A DNA stretch of 64,000 nt from Sulfurimonas sp. Lineage in GTDB: Bacteria > Campylobacterota > Campylobacteria > Campylobacterales > Sulfurimonadaceae. Each line of letters starts with the position of its first letter. Positions within the stretch are counted from its first letter, which is position 1. Shown here in pieces: positions 28,476-36,518 of the stretch. The notes beneath the pieces were generated by a model, which saw only the letters and a list, made by a program, of their open reading frames with translations, ran no database searches and was not told the DNA's origin. Made by a program: the position numbers and the translations under genes. Location of the stretch: positions 496,001 through 560,000 of the forward strand of contig NZ_CP093396.1 of the NCBI RefSeq assembly GCF_029027405.1, written 5' to 3'.

Positions 28476-28850
28476 ATGGGATTTGAAAAAGGTAACACTT
28501 ACGGAAAAGGAAGAGCTAAAGGCTCACAGAATAAAAAGACAATCGCTAAAGAAAGTTTAAATAGATTAACACAGATAGGAATTAATCCATTATCTACTAG
28601 TAAAGCTTTAATAGATAATCTAGTAGCTAATACAGAGTTAAAGAATAGTGAGCAATTACAACTATTAAATACTATGACTAGTTTATTCAAATATGAGCTT
28701 TTAACAAGAGAGAGTGAAATTAAATTAGATGAACTTCAACAAGAAAATGAAGAACTATCTAAAGAGAATAAAGAACTAAAAGAAAACTTTGTTGGTACAC
28801 CATTAGAACTACTTAAAGAACTAAAAAAAGATAAAGAAGAGGAACTATAA
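28476..28850 (+). CDS. Small element protein, KGS-rich N-terminus and coiled coil
   Basis: Protein of 124 residues. The N-terminus (KGNTYGKGRAKGSQNKKT) is the short basic motif seen in phage- and plasmid-encoded DUF5681-like proteins and could bind DNA like an AT hook. The C-terminal third (about 78-105) is a Leu/Glu/Lys coiled coil (LQQENEELSKENKELKEN). ATG 28476 follows AAAGAGG. It is separated by 1 base from the next gene. Function unknown. Confidence 0.65.
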   Translation: MGFEKGNTYGKGRAKGSQNKKTIAKESLNRLTQIGINPLSTSKALIDNLVANTELKNSEQLQLLNTMTSLFKYELLTRESEIKLDELQQENEELSKENKELKENFVGTPLELLKELKKDKEEEL

Positions 28851-28851
28851 A

Positions 28852-29472
28852 ATGATGACAAAAGAAGAAAAAATAATTAATGAGATTAAGACTGAATACC
28901 AAGCTAACAAACTAATAATTGTTGATGAGATTAAAGATATTAAAGATATAAACTCTAAAGAAGAAACTAAAGAGGTAATGCTTAAAGTCCTAAATAGAAT
29001 TGATAACGATAAAGGTAACTTAGAAGCTGTAGAAAGCTTTTATAACTTTATAGACAATATTAAGGATAAGACTTATCAAGGAAGTTATAAAGATGAAGTA
29101 CTAGATACTCTTATCGAGTTTATTGAAGCTAGAAAAAGTAGTGCATTAGCTGAACTAGAAAGAGAATATAATAATAAATTTAACTCTAATATTGATTACT
29201 TAGAAGATGTAGTTACATACATGGATGATAAAGAAGATACTAAAGAAGTTATAGAAGCTTTTAGTAACTTTCTAATGAATGTAGGTGTAGAGATAACAGA
29301 AGAAGAAGCTAGAGAAAGTATTGAGATAGGATTAAATAAAGATGCTTCTAATAGTGGTTTTTCTGATTTAATAGATGCTTTTTCTAAAGCTGATAAGGTG
29401 GCTTTTATGCTTGACTCTTGGTTACTTAGTAATAAAGAGGACTATAAATTTCTTCTATATGGAGCTGAGTAA
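28852..29472 (+). CDS. Hypothetical element protein
   Basis: Protein of 206 residues, not recognised. It is acidic and predicted helical throughout, with repeated EDTKEV and DIKDI style segments and no Cys or membrane segment. ATG 28852 follows directly on the previous gene and is followed by a second ATG. Its stop overlaps the next start by one base (TAATG), so the three genes 28476-30119 form a translational unit. Confidence 0.65.
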   Translation: MMTKEEKIINEIKTEYQANKLIIVDEIKDIKDINSKEETKEVMLKVLNRIDNDKGNLEAVESFYNFIDNIKDKTYQGSYKDEVLDTLIEFIEARKSSALAELEREYNNKFNSNIDYLEDVVTYMDDKEDTKEVIEAFSNFLMNVGVEITEEEARESIEIGLNKDASNSGFSDLIDAFSKADKVAFMLDSWLLSNKEDYKFLLYGAE

Positions 29473-30119
29473 TGAGGGTATTAGATTTAGATAAAGAAAC
29501 AAAGATAAAACTATGCGAAGCTTACGGAGATACTTTAATTCGCATAGGTAAAGACGAGGTTAGTTCTGACGAGCTAGATAATATTTTAAGAATAATGTTT
29601 AACTTCTTTTCAGAGGTTGGAGGATTAGATTATAAACTAGAGAAAGATATAAATGAGAATAAAAAACTATTACAAGAGGATAAAAAGATTATGGAATTAA
29701 GAAAAAAACTAGGTACAACACTTGACAGATACAATGAAGCTAACGAGAGCTATAAAGAGATAGAGAGTAATGAGAGATTAAAATCGCACTTTAGTGATGA
29801 TGTTCTAATATCAGAAAGTACTAAAAAGGTAAATGTAGTCGAAAGCTCTAGTTTAGAGTTGGATATTAAAACTCCTATTCAAGGTTCTAAAATTACTGTT
29901 GAGCAAACTAAAGCTTTTTTAACTTTCCGTACCAGTTTAAAAGCAGACCAATATGAAATTAATAATATGAGAGCTTCTTTAGAGAAAGGGTACTCTTTGA
30001 GTGAATCTATAAAATTAGTGATAAAAGATACTAAGAGAATTCAAGAACTAGCGAAGCTTATCGAACTACAAAACAAAAGAAGTCAAATGAATGAAGATAC
30101 AAGAAACTTTTTAATCTAA
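29472..30119 (+). CDS. Hypothetical element protein, coiled-coil rich
   Basis: Protein of 215 residues, not recognised. Residues about 55-100 form a long charged helix, and a second helical region (about 150-205, ending in LAKLIELQNKRSQMNEDTR) follows a more beta-like linker. No catalytic motif is visible. The ATG overlaps the stop of the previous gene. Confidence 0.65.
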   Translation: MRVLDLDKETKIKLCEAYGDTLIRIGKDEVSSDELDNILRIMFNFFSEVGGLDYKLEKDINENKKLLQEDKKIMELRKKLGTTLDRYNEANESYKEIESNERLKSHFSDDVLISESTKKVNVVESSSLELDIKTPIQGSKITVEQTKAFLTFRTSLKADQYEINNMRASLEKGYSLSESIKLVIKDTKRIQELAKLIELQNKRSQMNEDTRNFLI

Positions 30120-30155
30120 GGATTAAAGAAGCTAAACTAATACGGAGATAATAAT

Positions 30156-30443
30156 ATGAAAACTGATATAAAGGATACAAAAGATACTGAAAAACTATTT
30201 AAAGAAATAAACGAGATACTAGAAAACACAAGGTTAGCACAAGCTCAAACTAGAAAAAGACTAAACTCTATAAGAAATAGAACTAAGAAAAATAATGGAT
30301 ATATTGATTGGGGTAAAATAGAATTTGAGCTTACAGATAAACTTTATTTAAAAGCTAAAGAAGATTTAAAAATATTTGATAAGTTTGGCAATGAAATGCT
30401 ATTGAGAATGTTTGAAAGAAGTAATAGAGCTAGATTGAAATAG
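30156..30443 (+). CDS. Small basic hypothetical element protein
   Basis: Protein of 95 residues, strongly basic in the middle (TRKRLNSIRNRTKKNNG, about 41-57), predicted helical. ATG 30156 is preceded by ACGGAGA at good distance. Basic charge suggests nucleic acid binding, but no family is recognised. Confidence 0.6.
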   Translation: MKTDIKDTKDTEKLFKEINEILENTRLAQAQTRKRLNSIRNRTKKNNGYIDWGKIEFELTDKLYLKAKEDLKIFDKFGNEMLLRMFERSNRARLK

Positions 30444-30498
30444 CTCTTTAACTAGATATATGATAATATAATTTAAAATATATCTAGGAGTTTTGAAA

Positions 30499-30882
30499 GT
30501 GTCTAAAAGAAAAGTAGTTAAAACTCATTATGAAGACGGAAGTCTTAATACTGAAACAGAAATGAGAAATGGTAAAAAACACGGATTAGAAAAAGAGTAC
30601 TATAAAGATAAGTTAAGAAGTAGTACTACTTACTTTGATGATGTAAAACACGGATTTTATAAAGAGTATAAAGACGGAGTTATAAACTTTGAATGTTACT
30701 ATGTAAATGGCTCTATGTTAATGGAATACTTTTATGATAATAAAGGAAATCTTGAACAGATAGAATATATGATAGATAAGGTAAGCGATAATGATTTAAG
30801 ACTAATGAAGCTTATAACTGAAAATACTAAAATTACAGAGTGCGTTATAGGAAAAGATAGTAAAAGAAAAGCACACTTATAA
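30499..30882 (+). CDS. MORN/YwqK-like repeat protein
   Basis: About 127 residues made of beta-hairpin repeats: HYEDGSLNTETEMRNGKKHG, then EYYKDKLRSSTTYFDDVKHG and EYKDGVINFECYYVNGS, the pattern (YxxGxLxxexxyxnGkxhG) of toxin-antitoxin YwqK/MORN-type proteins. GTG 30499 is preferred because AGGAG (30486-30490) lies 8 bases upstream; TTG 30493 leaves only 2 bases. It overlaps the GIY-YIG gene by one base. A partner role to the nuclease is possible but not shown. Confidence 0.65.
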   Translation: MSKRKVVKTHYEDGSLNTETEMRNGKKHGLEKEYYKDKLRSSTTYFDDVKHGFYKEYKDGVINFECYYVNGSMLMEYFYDNKGNLEQIEYMIDKVSDNDLRLMKLITENTKITECVIGKDSKRKAHL

Positions 30883-31274
30883 TGAAAAATATTGACTTAT
30901 ACGGAGTAAACTTTATAAAAGCTGGTACTGCTATTAATACAGATACAAGAGTAAACGGAGCTGACTTTAAAATAGATAAAGAATATAAGAAAGCTAAAGG
31001 TGTAGTTTACTTATTTGTAAAAGATGAAGAAGTTTTATATATTGGAGTAACTGAAAGAGAGATACAACAAAGAATGAATATGTACTCTTCAAATACAACA
31101 GGCTCAACTAACTGTAAGATGAGAGCTAACCTAATAGAAGATATTAAATATAATATTTACATACATATAGCTGAAGAAGTAAATATAGGAACTTTAAAAG
31201 CTACTAACGAGCTTACTATAGAAAAATGCTTGATACAACAAATGACACCTAAATACAATAAAAAAGTAATGTAA
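30882..31274 (+). CDS. GIY-YIG nuclease-domain protein
   Basis: Protein of 130 residues with a compact GIY-YIG fold: GVVYLFVKDEEVLYIGVT (about 44-61, giving the VYLF and YIG strands), an Arg in the next helix (REIQQRM) and a C-terminal Glu in TIEKCLIQQMTPKYNK, the usual catalytic set. No DNA-binding domain is fused. It could be a homing-type, repair or defence nuclease of the element. ATG overlaps the stop of the MORN-like gene. Confidence 0.75.
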   Translation: MKNIDLYGVNFIKAGTAINTDTRVNGADFKIDKEYKKAKGVVYLFVKDEEVLYIGVTEREIQQRMNMYSSNTTGSTNCKMRANLIEDIKYNIYIHIAEEVNIGTLKATNELTIEKCLIQQMTPKYNKKVM

Positions 31275-31350
31275 ACTATAAAATACATTTTTAATTGTAT
31301 ATTGTTTAATGATAATTTATGTATGATAACTAAAATATAAAAGGATTAAA

Positions 31351-31632
31351 ATGGGAACATTATATGACCAAGAACCGAGAGATTATAAGAGAGTTGAGAT
31401 AAGCAGAGTTAATTACTTCTTAGATGAAGTATCAGAATTGGCAACTAAATATAAAATGGAAAGAAAAGATATTATAGAAGCTTTTAAGGCTGTAGAACTA
31501 GCTAGACAAAATGATTTATATGTTGCTAATGGAGATATCCATGATGAACAAATGGCAGGTATAGGTCAAGCAGTTCAAGAAATCGGAGAGAGATTACATC
31601 AAATTGCAGATGCAATAGAAAGTAAAGAATAA
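31351..31632 (+). CDS. Small hypothetical element protein
   Basis: Protein of 93 residues, not recognised. Central helix-rich part (YFLDEVSELATKYKMERKDI) and a C-terminal amphipathic helix (IGERLHQIADAIESKE). AAAAGGA precedes ATG 31351. It has its own gap upstream (76 bases) and ends before an array of short palindromes. Confidence 0.6.
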   Translation: MGTLYDQEPRDYKRVEISRVNYFLDEVSELATKYKMERKDIIEAFKAVELARQNDLYVANGDIHDEQMAGIGQAVQEIGERLHQIADAIESKE

Positions 31633-31652
31633 ACTATAGATTAATCAACTAA

Positions 31653-31695
31653 GGCTAAACCTTATAAACTACTACTAGATTATAAGGTTTTAGCT
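31653..31695. terminator. Stem-loop after the 31351 gene
   Basis: GGCTAAACCTTATA pairs with TATAAGGTTTTAGC with a one-base bulge and a 14-base loop, 20 bases after the gene end. It may end that transcript, but it also belongs to the AACCTTATA array below. Confidence 0.45.
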
Positions 31696-31780
31696 ATTTA
31701 AGTACTACAAACCGCCTATTTTAGGCTTCCTAAAGAATATACCTTATATTATAACCTTATAAGTAACTTAATATAAGGTT
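31658..31780. repeat. Five-copy AACCTTATA motif array
   Basis: AACCTTATA occurs at 31658-31666 and 31753-31761, a variant TACCTTATA at 31740-31748, and the reverse TATAAGGTT at 31681-31689 and 31772-31780. The last copy ends 6 bases before the start of the catalytic-domain recombinase. The array could be an operator or the recombination site of that protein. Confidence 0.6.
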
Positions 31781-31786
31781 TAGAAG

Positions 31787-32377
31787 ATGAAAACAGCTAC
31801 TAAGAGAATCAAAGAAAATATAACAGAAACAGAGTATAAAAGATTAATGAGTTATACAAGAGGTAACGAAACTAAAAGAGCTAATACTAAAAGTAATCTT
31901 TTAAGAGCTTTTACTATTCTATACTACACGGGTCTAAGAGTTAATGAACTTCAAGAGCTAAGAGTTAAGAATATTAAAGAACTACTGCAAAACAACACTA
32001 CAAAAATAATACTGCCTAAAACAAATTCAGAAAGAAAGCTTTATATAACTAAAGACTTCAAAAGAGAATTAGAGAAATTATTTGATTTAACTATAGAAGA
32101 TGAAGAAAATAGAGTTATTGCTAAAGGTAGTAACAAAAGCAAAAGAACTGGTATTAATGATATTACTTTTATATCTATGATAAACGAAAACTTAAAAGAG
32201 ATACTAGGAAACGGTTATACTTCTCATAGTTTTAGACAAGGTATTATTACTGAGATGGGTTCACGAGGTATTAATACTAAGATAATAGCTAAGTTTGTAG
32301 GTCATTCAGATATAAAAACGACTATGAGATATATTAATCCGACTGATGAAGATATAGTAAACTGCTTAATAAGATAA
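31787..32377 (+). CDS. Tyrosine recombinase, catalytic domain only
   Basis: Protein of 196 residues covering only the catalytic domain: Arg in YTGLRVNEL, Lys in the KTNSERKLYI hairpin, His and Arg in TSHSFRQG, His in VGHSDIKTT and the nucleophile Tyr in MRYINP. The N-terminal core-binding domain of normal integrases (about 100 residues) is missing, with no frameshifted remnant seen upstream. It is unlike the integrase at 37799 and could resolve element multimers or act on the palindromic array just upstream. Confidence 0.85.
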   Translation: MKTATKRIKENITETEYKRLMSYTRGNETKRANTKSNLLRAFTILYYTGLRVNELQELRVKNIKELLQNNTTKIILPKTNSERKLYITKDFKRELEKLFDLTIEDEENRVIAKGSNKSKRTGINDITFISMINENLKEILGNGYTSHSFRQGIITEMGSRGINTKIIAKFVGHSDIKTTMRYINPTDEDIVNCLIR

Positions 32378-32749
32378 GGTAAGTCTATAGGTAGTCTAAT
32401 CCTCTATAGACTGTCTAAGCTTACTTAGATAACTTAGTAGGCGAAAAGTTTCAGGAAACATCATTTATTAGTTTAGAAGTAAGTTATTAAATAAACATAC
32501 ATACACATAAGATATAAAGTACATAAGATAGATATAACTATAGAATACATAGATACAAGATAGATATAGAATTCCATATATAATATATTTCTTATTCTAT
32601 TTTCTTTCTTCTCTATAGTACTGTTATTTTTTACTCTCAAAATCCGTTTTCACTACTCTTTCTAGTCAAAATCAGAAAAAAAAACTGTCCAAAATTATCC
32701 ACTTTTTTTATTTTTGAATAAATATCTCTAAAAGATTAGAGGTGTAAAT
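32378..32749. other. 372-base non-coding region, possible replication or control region
   Basis: Starts with a stem AGTCTATAG (32382-32390) / CTATAGACT (32404-32412), likely the terminator of the recombinase gene. It continues with AT-rich runs containing repeated AGATAGATATA-like units (about 32520-32580) and a DnaA-box-like TTATCCACT at 32695-32703, one base off the consensus. No open frame of note. An origin for an excised circular form is possible but only suggested. Confidence 0.35.
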
Positions 32750-33214
32750 ATGGATTTTGAAAATAATGGAATAGATGAACTATACGAAGTTAAAGAGCTT
32801 AAGAGAGATAAGAGCAAGGCAAAGAGATACATAAAAGATTATAAACTTATAGTAAGACAAATCAAATATAATAGGTTTGGACTGCATAAGCAATACGCTA
32901 CTAAAGGATATACGACTTTAATCTTAAATAATGTAGTGCTGACTATCGCCAATAAGATATATGATGAAGTCTTTAATAGCTATAGTTCTGACGAGCTTAT
33001 TGCTTACTATGGTACTACTGACTTAATAACTCTTTTAAATAATAATGATGAGAGTGATATTATCAAAGGAAAAATAAAAGTAGATACTAGTTCAGCAGAA
33101 GAAAACTTTAGAAAAATACTATTTAATAAAGCTTATAAGACTCTAAAAGTCAAAAACCATCATTTCAAATCTTTAAAAAATAAAGAAAATTACTTTCTCA
33201 ATATTAAATTTTAA
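32750..33214 (+). CDS. Hypothetical element protein
   Basis: Protein of 154 residues, not recognised. Basic at both ends (KRDKSKAKRYIKDYK near residue 18-32; KTLKVKNHHFKSLKNKENY near the end). The start ATG follows AGAGGTG. It lies directly after the AT-rich region with the DnaA-box-like site, a usual place for a replication initiator, but no Rep motif is visible. Confidence 0.6.
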   Translation: MDFENNGIDELYEVKELKRDKSKAKRYIKDYKLIVRQIKYNRFGLHKQYATKGYTTLILNNVVLTIANKIYDEVFNSYSSDELIAYYGTTDLITLLNNNDESDIIKGKIKVDTSSAEENFRKILFNKAYKTLKVKNHHFKSLKNKENYFLNIKF

Positions 33215-33265
33215 AATTCTTTTTAAAGCTCTAAAGTCCTTAAATACAGGCTTTGAAGCCTATTC

Positions 33266-33339
33266 GCAGTTTATTATTTTTGAAAAATATTAGAAATCTT
33301 CCGTTATTAAGTAGCTGACCTATAAACTGCAAATAATTC
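33266..33339. repeat. Inverted repeat GCAGTTTAT / ATAAACTGC
   Basis: Two 9-base arms separated by about 55 bases in the gap 33215-33356. A small hairpin AGGCTTTGAAGCCT lies just upstream (about 33248). They may form a terminator and operator before the 33357 gene. Confidence 0.4.
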
Positions 33340-33356
33340 AACAAAAGGAAAAACGA

Positions 33357-33929
33357 TTGAAAAACACAAGAGAGATAGTAGAAATAGAATTAACTATTAA
33401 AGAGATAGATAGACTTAACTATATACTTATTAATAATAACTATAATTTTACTAAAAAAATAAAGATACTTATTTCTTTACTAAAAGAAGATAAAGCTTAT
33501 AATAATATTAAGATAATAGAAAATATACTTAATAATATAGATAGAACTAGTCTAGCTATTATAGTAGCTTCTAATACTTGGCAAACTATTAAAGTACTTA
33601 GAAATATTCTAAAGATAAAAGAAGCTAAGAAGAAAATAGTTATAACTAATAGACTATTAGAAGCTATAAAAGATATAGACTATATTAAGTTAGAGAAAGA
33701 TATTAAAACTATAATTAATACTAATACTATAGAAGCTAATTTAGTAACTAAAGAAGTAAAGTTAAAAGAAGATAGATTAAATAATCAAATTTATACTAGC
33801 TTAAATATTAAAATAGATAATAAAAAAAAGATAGAGAGAGCTAAAAAGATAGAAATAGCTAAAAAACTAGCTATAACTAGAAGTAGAGAAAGATATAAAA
33901 GACTAGAGCTAGAAAATAAAGTAAAGTAA
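33357..33929 (+). CDS. Low-complexity helical hypothetical protein
   Basis: Protein of 190 residues starting at TTG 33357, supported by AAAGGA about 8 bases upstream; no ATG fits. It is made almost only of Ile, Lys, Asn, Leu, Glu, Asp, Thr, Ala and Arg, and no Gly, Pro, Cys or His is found. The C-terminal part (about 150-190) is strongly basic (KKKIERAKKIEIAKKL). It is probably one long helical protein, perhaps nucleic acid binding. No family recognised. Confidence 0.55.
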   Translation: MKNTREIVEIELTIKEIDRLNYILINNNYNFTKKIKILISLLKEDKAYNNIKIIENILNNIDRTSLAIIVASNTWQTIKVLRNILKIKEAKKKIVITNRLLEAIKDIDYIKLEKDIKTIINTNTIEANLVTKEVKLKEDRLNNQIYTSLNIKIDNKKKIERAKKIEIAKKLAITRSRERYKRLELENKVK

Positions 33930-34035
33930 AGTAAAATAATAAAGAGTTTAGAAATATTAAGAGTACTCTTAAAGATACCTTAATATTTCTTAAGATAGAA
34001 TACATAAGAATATAAAAAAACACAAGGAAAAACAC

Positions 34036-34371
34036 ATGGCAATTACAAAAAGAGATACAGATATTAGTAAAATAGAGAATACAACAAGAAGAAGTATTAA
34101 CTCAGATATTAAAGAGATATTAATTATAGAAAAAGATTTTATTATATCTTCAAGAGAAGCAGGAAAGTCAGACGCTAAAATAGCAGAATACTTACAAAAA
34201 ACATATTCAGCAGATATAAAAGATATTACTAAAGAAGATAATATTACTTACCCTGACAACACATGGACAAAAGATAAAGAGACAGGAAAAAGTAAAGTAA
34301 CTAAGACAGTTATAAAGCAGTTTATAGGAAAACCTACAATTACAGCTTCTCATATATCTAAAGTTAAATAG
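34036..34371 (+). CDS. Small hypothetical element protein, possible HTH
   Basis: Protein of 111 residues. The segment SSREAGKSDAKIAEYLQKTY (about 37-56) looks like the first helices of a helix-turn-helix, and ITASHISKVK at the very end may be the recognition helix of a short DNA-binding protein. AAGGA lies before ATG 34036. It precedes the polymerase-like gene and may regulate it. Confidence 0.55.
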   Translation: MAITKRDTDISKIENTTRRSINSDIKEILIIEKDFIISSREAGKSDAKIAEYLQKTYSADIKDITKEDNITYPDNTWTKDKETGKSKVTKTVIKQFIGKPTITASHISKVK

Positions 34372-34380
34372 CTCTATACC

Positions 34381-34404
34381 AGACTAGAACATCAGTTCTA
34401 GTCT
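34381..34404. terminator. Perfect stem-loop before the polymerase-like gene
   Basis: AGACTAGAAC and GTTCTAGTCT form a perfect 10-bp stem with a 4-base loop, 10 bases after the 34036 gene. No T tract follows, so termination is only probable. Confidence 0.5.
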
Positions 34405-34481
34405 AACACAATCAAAGATACCCCTTAACTCCAACAATCCCCATAAACTCTCATAAAAACACAACTTTAAAATAAAATTAG

Positions 34482-34487
34482 TATAAT
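34482..34487 (+). promoter_or_regulatory. -10 box of the polymerase-like gene
   Basis: Perfect TATAAT after AAAATTAG, 70 bases before ATG 34558, which has GGAGG at 34544-34548. Confidence 0.5.
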
Positions 34488-34557
34488 TCTAACTCAACCC
34501 TAAGAGTGGTGTATATATAAATATATTTAACTATAAAGTTATTTTGGAGGTAGCCTT

Positions 34558-35284
34558 ATGTCATTACCTAATGTTACTAAAGATTTAGACTTAGATTATA
34601 TCTATAATGACTACGATATAAGCCCTACAAGAGCTAAACACTTCACATACTTCATAAACCTACTACTTAGCAATAATAAGACTAAGAGAGTCTGCCAAGC
34701 TTCTATGGAAAAGATATTTGAATATAAAGCTTTTCATAAGATTGCTAAAGAGAAATTATCAAAATATAACAAAGATAGTATGGACTACGACAAGACAACT
34801 CATAATGAAACTCTATTATTTCATAGATTATTTAAAAGACTTGAAAAAGGAAATAATACTACTACAAATCTATGTAACTTATACACTTTAACCTTAGAAG
34901 ATAAAGAACTAATACAAATAGAAGAAGATTATAATAGATTGCCTTTTATTGAATATATAGAAAGAGTTACTAAAAACAAAAAGAAAATTCAAGACTTCAC
35001 AACAGATAGTAAGGAAATAGCTAAGACAAATAAGCTTAAATTCAATAAGAAACATATAAAAAAGTACATAATAGATAATAACTCAAAGTATGGATATTAC
35101 TCAACTTATACAGATACTAGTATTACTGAAAATCAATACAATACAAGAAAGATAGACTTTCAAAAGCTTATACAATTAACAGATATTAAAACTAAAGATA
35201 ATACTATAGATTTATACTATGATATTAAGGCTAGTGGTCGAATGTATACAGATATTCAAGGTATAACTAAAGAGATAAGAAAAG
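34558..35284 (+). pseudogene. N-terminal part of IS-interrupted TV-Pol-like polymerase gene
   Basis: First 243 codons of a gene cut by an IS5-family element; the present frame runs on into the IS and stops at 35316. Strong start: GGAGG 10 bases before ATG 34558. Joining it to 36519 gives one open frame of 561 codons. Near the junction GRMYTDIQGITKEIR and, across it, LLYGYTENDISASAPN fit motif A of superfamily A polymerases (candidate Asp252 in the joined protein). The first 200 residues are basic and not recognised. TV-Pol proteins of mobile elements and Sputnik-like viruses are the best match I know, by motif only. Confidence 0.7.
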
Positions 35285-35288
35285 AATT

Positions 35289-36516
35289 GAACCCTCTGAA
35301 CAATCAAGCAATTTAACTTAACCTCCCTCAAACCAATAATTAGCTAAAATAAATATACTAAGAAGCCAAGTTTGAGGGATAAATATGCAACTAAGTTTTT
35401 TTGACCATGCCATGAAATACCAAGGTGGTAAGAAGAGTATGAAGTTTTTAAATGAGATGAAAGAGATTATTCCATTTGAAGCTATTGAGAAGATACTTAT
35501 AGAGAAAAATGTATACAAACCCAACAAAGGTAAGACAGGAAGACCATCTATTCCATCAAAGATATTAGTAGGCTCACTTTTTTTACAAAACTGGTATGGA
35601 TTGTCAGACCCAATGACCGAAGAGCTTATACATGACCGTATAAGCTTCAGAAAGTTTCTTGATATAAGAGATGAAGATACTATTCCAGATGAAACAACTA
35701 TTTGTAAATTTAGAAACAAGCTTATCAAAGAAGAGATACTTGGTGATATATTTGAAGAAGTAAAAAAGATGATGGAATCTAAAAGACTTATACTCAATGA
35801 GGGAACTCTTATAGACGCTACTCTCATCCACTCAAGCGAACCAAAGAGAAAAAAAGATGACAAGGGTAAAGTTATTTCAAATAAAGCCCATGATTCTGAT
35901 GCAACCTATACTTCAAAAAGAGGTCGTAAACATCATGGATTAAAGATGCATATAGCAACTGATACAAACGGTATCATCAAAAAAGTAATAGCTACAACTG
36001 CATCAACACACGATAGTACACAGTTTGATAAGCTGACAGAAGATGAAAATAAAGCAATATTCGCAGATAGCGGCTATATGCAAAAGGCAAGAAAAGTGGC
36101 ACTAAGAGCAAAAGGTATTTTTGCTGGTATAGTTGAAAGACGAGTAAGAGGTCAATCGAAACTAAGACCTAAACAATCAAGAAATAATACAAGATTCTCA
36201 AAGATAAGATGTCTCGTGGAATTACCATTCGCATTTATAAAACAACATATGAACTTCAGAAAAACCAGATATCGGGGAATAGAGAAAAATCAACAACACT
36301 TTTTTATGTTGGCTGCTTGTTATAATCTGAGACGGACACCTGCACTGGTAAGGGCTAGGAACTGATACAAAAGGAACAAAATAAGGTTCTAACATGCTAA
36401 TAAATAGTAGAAATATAGAAAAACAAGACAGAAACTCACTTCAAAATTGAAAGAGAATTTTTAAAATGATAGAATATTAGTATAAAGAAGAATCATCTGG
36501 CTTGTTCAGAGGGTTC
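35289..36516 (+). mobile_element. IS5-family insertion sequence
   Basis: A complete element of 1228 bases. Inverted ends: left GAACCCTCTGAACAA, right TTGTTCAGAGGGTTC. Direct copies of AATT flank it (35285-35288, 36517-36520), and removing the IS plus one copy restores the host frame, which supports the 4-base target duplication. AATT is palindromic, so the exact edge by itself is ambiguous. Inside the left end, CCCTCAAAC and GTTTGAGGG (about 35325 and 35368) form a hairpin that may limit transposase expression. Confidence 0.92.
35385..36365 (+). CDS. IS5-family DDE transposase
   Basis: Transposase of 326 residues: N-terminal DUF772-like domain (SFFDHAMKYQ...PSKILVGSLFLQNWYGLSD) and the DDE catalytic domain with Asp in GTLIDATLI, Asp in IFADSGY and the Glu of LVELPFAFIKQHMNFRKTRYRG, the Y-R-E-K-type signature of IS5. 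It appears intact and full length, so the insertion may be recent and the element still mobile. Confidence 0.95.
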   Translation: MQLSFFDHAMKYQGGKKSMKFLNEMKEIIPFEAIEKILIEKNVYKPNKGKTGRPSIPSKILVGSLFLQNWYGLSDPMTEELIHDRISFRKFLDIRDEDTIPDETTICKFRNKLIKEEILGDIFEEVKKMMESKRLILNEGTLIDATLIHSSEPKRKKDDKGKVISNKAHDSDATYTSKRGRKHHGLKMHIATDTNGIIKKVIATTASTHDSTQFDKLTEDENKAIFADSGYMQKARKVALRAKGIFAGIVERRVRGQSKLRPKQSRNNTRFSKIRCLVELPFAFIKQHMNFRKTRYRGIEKNQQHFFMLAACYNLRRTPALVRARN

Positions 36517-36518
36517 AA

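Noticed and set aside
31658..31780. CRISPR array
   Set aside because: The AACCTTATA motifs are only 9 bases, occur in both orientations and have uneven spacing; there are no cas genes. No CRISPR array was found elsewhere.
35318..35863. Open frame of 181 codons on the minus strand inside the IS
   Set aside because: It is antisense to the transposase, has no ribosome site and no protein similarity.
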